DNA from: an uncultured Mycoplasma sp.
Lineage (GTDB): Bacteria; Bacillota_I; Bacilli_A; RF39; UBA660
Length of the DNA stretch: 6,011 nt
Assembly (NCBI GenBank): GCA_947388575.1
Contig: CANDSI010000071.1
Location: forward strand, 1 to 6,011
Reading direction: 5' to 3'
In this document: positions 4,293 through 6,011 of the stretch, in pieces
Position numbering within the stretch: position 1 is the stretch's first letter
How the letters are laid out: each line of letters opens with the position of its first letter
Notes under the pieces: model-generated
The model's input: only the letters and a program-made list of their open reading frames with translations
What the model was told of the DNA's origin: nothing
Databases searched by the model: none
Translations under genes and position numbers: made by a program

Positions 4293-5207
4293 TTAAACTT
4301 TTTTTGTATAAGAAAGTTTAATCCAACCTGCTCCTGATTTTAATTTTCCCCAACCATTATTTTCTTCTACAATAGTATATTTCTCATTTTTCTTCACTGT
4401 TGTTACTATTTTATAAATTGTTCCTGCTCCTTCTCTTACATTCAAACTATCTGCTGTGATTTGAACTATGTAACTTGTACTTTTAGTGAAAACAGTATTT
4501 CCTTTACTATCAAATACAGAATAGCCATCAGGACAATTATTCTTTGCATTTTCTAAAAATGCATATGCCCCAATCTGGCTCGCTGCATCACTCCAAGACT
4601 TCCTAATTCTATAAAGTTCTTCGATAGTTGTTGTGGAAGTGCTTGTATTTGTCAATCTATTCTTAAATTTCTTCCAGTCGATAAGTCTGCTCTCATTTAC
4701 ACACCATGGGTTAGGACAAACCTTACCTGTTACATTGTGATGCATAATTACATGATCGGCATCAATATTATAAGTTTTCATCAGATATTTTGCTAACTCA
4801 ACTGCATTGTTTATTGTTGCTTCTGTTAAATACCAGTCTGTATCTTCTGCATTTAATTTATTAGTATTTGTTTTATTAGAACACATTTCAATAGAAATAG
4901 AATTGCTATTTTTACAAATTCCATAGAATTTTGCACTTTCAGAGGTATATTTCTTTGTATATTTACTTCCTCCAACTGCCCAACAGTATCTATTATTTAA
5001 ATCTCCATTATACTGCACAATATTTTCATCATCTACAATAAAATCTGCAGATGCCTGTGTGGTTGTTGTAGCAAAATAGTTTGCTGTATTTTGTGCTATT
5101 CCTGCTTTGCTTGATGTTCCTGCTGTATAATGCAATACAATATATTCAATTTTTCTATTTTTTAAAGCTGTTGTATTATGTGTACTTGTTTTCTTTATTA
5201 TATTCAT
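4293..5207 (-). CDS. Possible internal start: 304-aa amidase-SH3 isoform of the endolysin
   Basis: Within the endolysin, in frame, GGAGG (5220-5216) lies 8 nt before ATG at 5207 (Met160). This is a stronger Shine-Dalgarno than that of the full-length start. The codons providing it are Met155-Glu156-Glu157. The site falls exactly at the boundary between the glucosaminidase and the amidase, so initiation there would give a complete amidase plus SH3 protein of 304 residues. Internal starts producing shorter, wall-binding subunits are known for several endolysins, for example Enterococcus phage Lys170 and clostridial CTP1L and CD27L. It may also be the relic of fusion of two formerly separate genes. 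Translation from this site is inferred, not shown. Confidence 0.5.
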   Translation of the reverse strand: MNIIKKTSTHNTTALKNRKIEYIVLHYTAGTSSKAGIAQNTANYFATTTTQASADFIVDDENIVQYNGDLNNRYCWAVGGSKYTKKYTSESAKFYGICKNSNSISIEMCSNKTNTNKLNAEDTDWYLTEATINNAVELAKYLMKTYNIDADHVIMHHNVTGKVCPNPWCVNESRLIDWKKFKNRLTNTSTSTTTIEELYRIRKSWSDAASQIGAYAFLENAKNNCPDGYSVFDSKGNTVFTKSTSYIVQITADSLNVREGAGTIYKIVTTVKKNEKYTIVEENNGWGKLKSGAGWIKLSYTKKV

Positions 5208-5684
5208 ATTATTTTCCTCCATTTCATCAAATCTTGTTAAATTATTTGTTTCTATAGTTTTCATTATTCTCTCAACATAGTCATGTTGGGTAGCATACCC
5301 ATTCTCTTTAAGGGTTTCTAAATACTTTCTAGGTTCTGTTATTCTTTTCAAGTTCTTATATCTGTCTATGTTCAAGAACTGGAAGTACCCAAGTACTCCT
5401 AACTCTAGGTTCTCAAACATATACCATGCTGTATTAATTGGTGTATAAGTTCCATCTGCATTTTGTTCGCTGCTATCATCATAAAAGAAGCCTGAATAGC
5501 AATTTACTCTATTTGGTCTATATTTCAGTCCAAAAAAGTTATTCCTTTGTGCTTTATATGAAGTTCCATAAGTACTCTCCAAACAAGCCTGTGCTATAAT
5601 TGGTGAGTAAACACAAATTCCGAAATCTCCTGCATATTTCTTCACTGCTTCTGCAATTTTCTCTATAAATTCTTGTTTATCCAT
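4293..5684 (-). CDS. Three-domain phage endolysin: glucosaminidase, Amidase_2, SH3
   Basis: This 463-residue lysin cuts peptidoglycan at host lysis. Residues about 5-150 match the FlgJ/LytG-type glucosaminidase fold: SPIIAQACLEST places the probable catalytic Glu at 36, followed by NNFFGLK. Residues about 175-342 form an Amidase_2 (N-acetylmuramoyl-L-alanine amidase) domain with zinc ligands H185 (VLHYTAG), H315 and C323 (HHNVTGKVCP), spaced as in T7 lysozyme, plus K321. A Thr/Ser-rich linker (345-353) leads to a short LYRIRKSW...FDSKG segment common in such lysins. A bacterial SH3 domain follows at about 405-460 (SLNVREGAG, GWGKLKSGAGWIKL) for wall binding. No signal peptide is present, consistent with release through the adjacent holin. 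ATG 5684 has GGGGG (5696-5692), 7 nt upstream, itself within a possible hairpin. A second in-frame start at 5207 could yield an amidase-SH3 product. Carrying two catalytic domains is unusual but known in phages of Gram-positive hosts. Confidence 0.95.
   Translation of the reverse strand: MDKQEFIEKIAEAVKKYAGDFGICVYSPIIAQACLESTYGTSYKAQRNNFFGLKYRPNRVNCYSGFFYDDSSEQNADGTYTPINTAWYMFENLELGVLGYFQFLNIDRYKNLKRITEPRKYLETLKENGYATQHDYVERIMKTIETNNLTRFDEMEENNMNIIKKTSTHNTTALKNRKIEYIVLHYTAGTSSKAGIAQNTANYFATTTTQASADFIVDDENIVQYNGDLNNRYCWAVGGSKYTKKYTSESAKFYGICKNSNSISIEMCSNKTNTNKLNAEDTDWYLTEATINNAVELAKYLMKTYNIDADHVIMHHNVTGKVCPNPWCVNESRLIDWKKFKNRLTNTSTSTTTIEELYRIRKSWSDAASQIGAYAFLENAKNNCPDGYSVFDSKGNTVFTKSTSYIVQITADSLNVREGAGTIYKIVTTVKKNEKYTIVEENNGWGKLKSGAGWIKLSYTKKV
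5216..5220 (-). promoter_or_regulatory. Internal Shine-Dalgarno GGAGG in the endolysin
   Basis: On the minus strand GGAGG at 5220-5216 is followed by 8 nt and ATG 5207-5205. It sits at the glucosaminidase-amidase boundary and supports the internal start described above. Confidence 0.55.
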
Positions 5685-5691
5685 ATAAATT

Positions 5692-5709
5692 CCCCCATAA
5701 AAAAGGGGG
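5692..5709 (-). promoter_or_regulatory. Hairpin that can hide the endolysin ribosome binding site
   Basis: On the minus strand CCCCC (5709-5705) can pair with GGGGG (5696-5692) across an 8-nt loop, covering the Shine-Dalgarno of the endolysin. Three of these C residues (5709-5707) also belong to the 3' arm of the upstream terminator stem, so the two structures compete. Confidence 0.5.
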
Positions 5710-5728
5710 AGTAGCCTGAACTACTCCC
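5699..5728 (-). terminator. Intercistronic terminator/attenuator between holin and endolysin
   Basis: On the minus strand GGGAGTAG (5728-5721) pairs perfectly with CTACTCCC (5714-5707) over a 6-nt loop. CC and then six T (5704-5699) follow. It lies 38 nt after the holin stop and 15 nt before the endolysin start. It would end part of the holin transcripts and let only some reach the endolysin. No separate endolysin promoter was seen in the 5685-5766 gap. Confidence 0.75.
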
Positions 5729-5766
5729 TCATAAAAGTGTAATATGTAATTTTATGTTATATTATT

Positions 5767-6011
5767 TTATTTTGTTTCATTTTCAATTGTATCTTCTGTA
5801 TTTTTCTTTTCTCTGTTTAAAATATCCTTTAAAAATTTAGGCATAGGACATCCCATTTCTTCAATATTTTCCAATACAGAAATTCCTTCAGAACAATTAA
5901 CAGAAATAATAGTTGCATAAAATAAATAAGGCATTTGAAGCATCATAGAAAAAAGAAATGCTGCTATCATTATGTAGATATATCCTGTTTTAGAATATAA
6001 TCCAGTTCTAA
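5767..6011 (-). CDS. Phage holin, 3' part only (cut by the right edge)
   Basis: The frame is open from the right edge to TAA at 5769-5767, giving about 80 residues of the C-terminal part of a holin. A Met at 5970 is internal and not the start: residues upstream of it (RTGLYSKTGYIYI) continue the family pattern. The fragment shows a hydrophobic segment (MIAAFLFSMML...YLFYATIISV), then the family hallmark EGISVLENIEEMG and PMPKFLKDIL, then a charged, Glu/Lys-rich tail. This matches the toxin-secretion/phage-lysis holin family (Pfam Phage_holin_4_1, PF05105), whose members span the membrane several times and release the endolysin. It lies upstream of the endolysin in the same orientation, the usual lysis-cassette order. 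The N-terminal membrane segments must lie to the right of the window. Confidence 0.88.
   Translation of the reverse strand, partial: RTGLYSKTGYIYIMIAAFLFSMMLQMPYLFYATIISVNCSEGISVLENIEEMGCPMPKFLKDILNREKKNTEDTIENETK

Noticed and set aside
5767..5970. Complete 67-residue holin starting at ATG 5970
   Set aside because: The frame is open beyond 5970 to the window edge and continues the holin family pattern, so the gene is truncated by the window rather than short.

Overview
The window looks like part of a very AT-rich bacteriophage or prophage genome. The coding regions are strongly A/T-biased, the genes have clear AGGAG-type ribosome binding sites, and there is a RecD2-like helicase together with a holin-endolysin lysis cassette. 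The endolysin architecture (glucosaminidase + Amidase_2 + bacterial SH3) and the EGxSxLEN-type holin fit a phage of a low-GC Firmicute such as a Clostridia-like gut host. A Fusobacterium-type host cannot be excluded from sequence alone. The standard genetic code is used.

Layout. Positions 1-260 hold a striking interrupted inverted repeat centred at position 73. It contains two divergent promoter-like copies of one element, one reading left out of the window and one reading right towards the helicase. Positions 261-2219 (+) encode the helicase, followed by a terminator at about 2227-2256. Positions 2260-2661 are non-coding and lead into two small unrecognised genes at 2662-2961 and 3115-3525 (+). 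Each small gene is preceded by the same leader, which holds a 9-bp hairpin with a near-identical 13-nt loop. A strong terminator follows at 3546-3575.

Positions 3576-4150 contain no convincing gene. They hold an 8-bp hairpin, a CG-rich palindrome, a family of degenerate TGATTCAAT repeats on the minus strand embedded in long polypyrimidine tracts, and a third copy of the promoter-like element.

The right third is transcribed leftwards. A holin, cut by the right edge, lies upstream of a 463-residue three-domain endolysin (4293-5684), and the operon ends at a perfect 10-bp terminator (4192 to about 4153). The two transcription units therefore converge on the 3576-4150 intergenic region.

The best leads are: the shared hairpin leader of the two small genes, which shows a compensatory base-pair change; an in-frame internal ribosome binding site and start in the endolysin that would give a separate amidase-SH3 protein; overlapping terminator and Shine-Dalgarno-sequestering hairpins in front of the endolysin; the concentric inverted repeat at the left end; and the repeat-rich intergenic region. 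Nothing here could be checked against databases, so novelty is not established for any of them.
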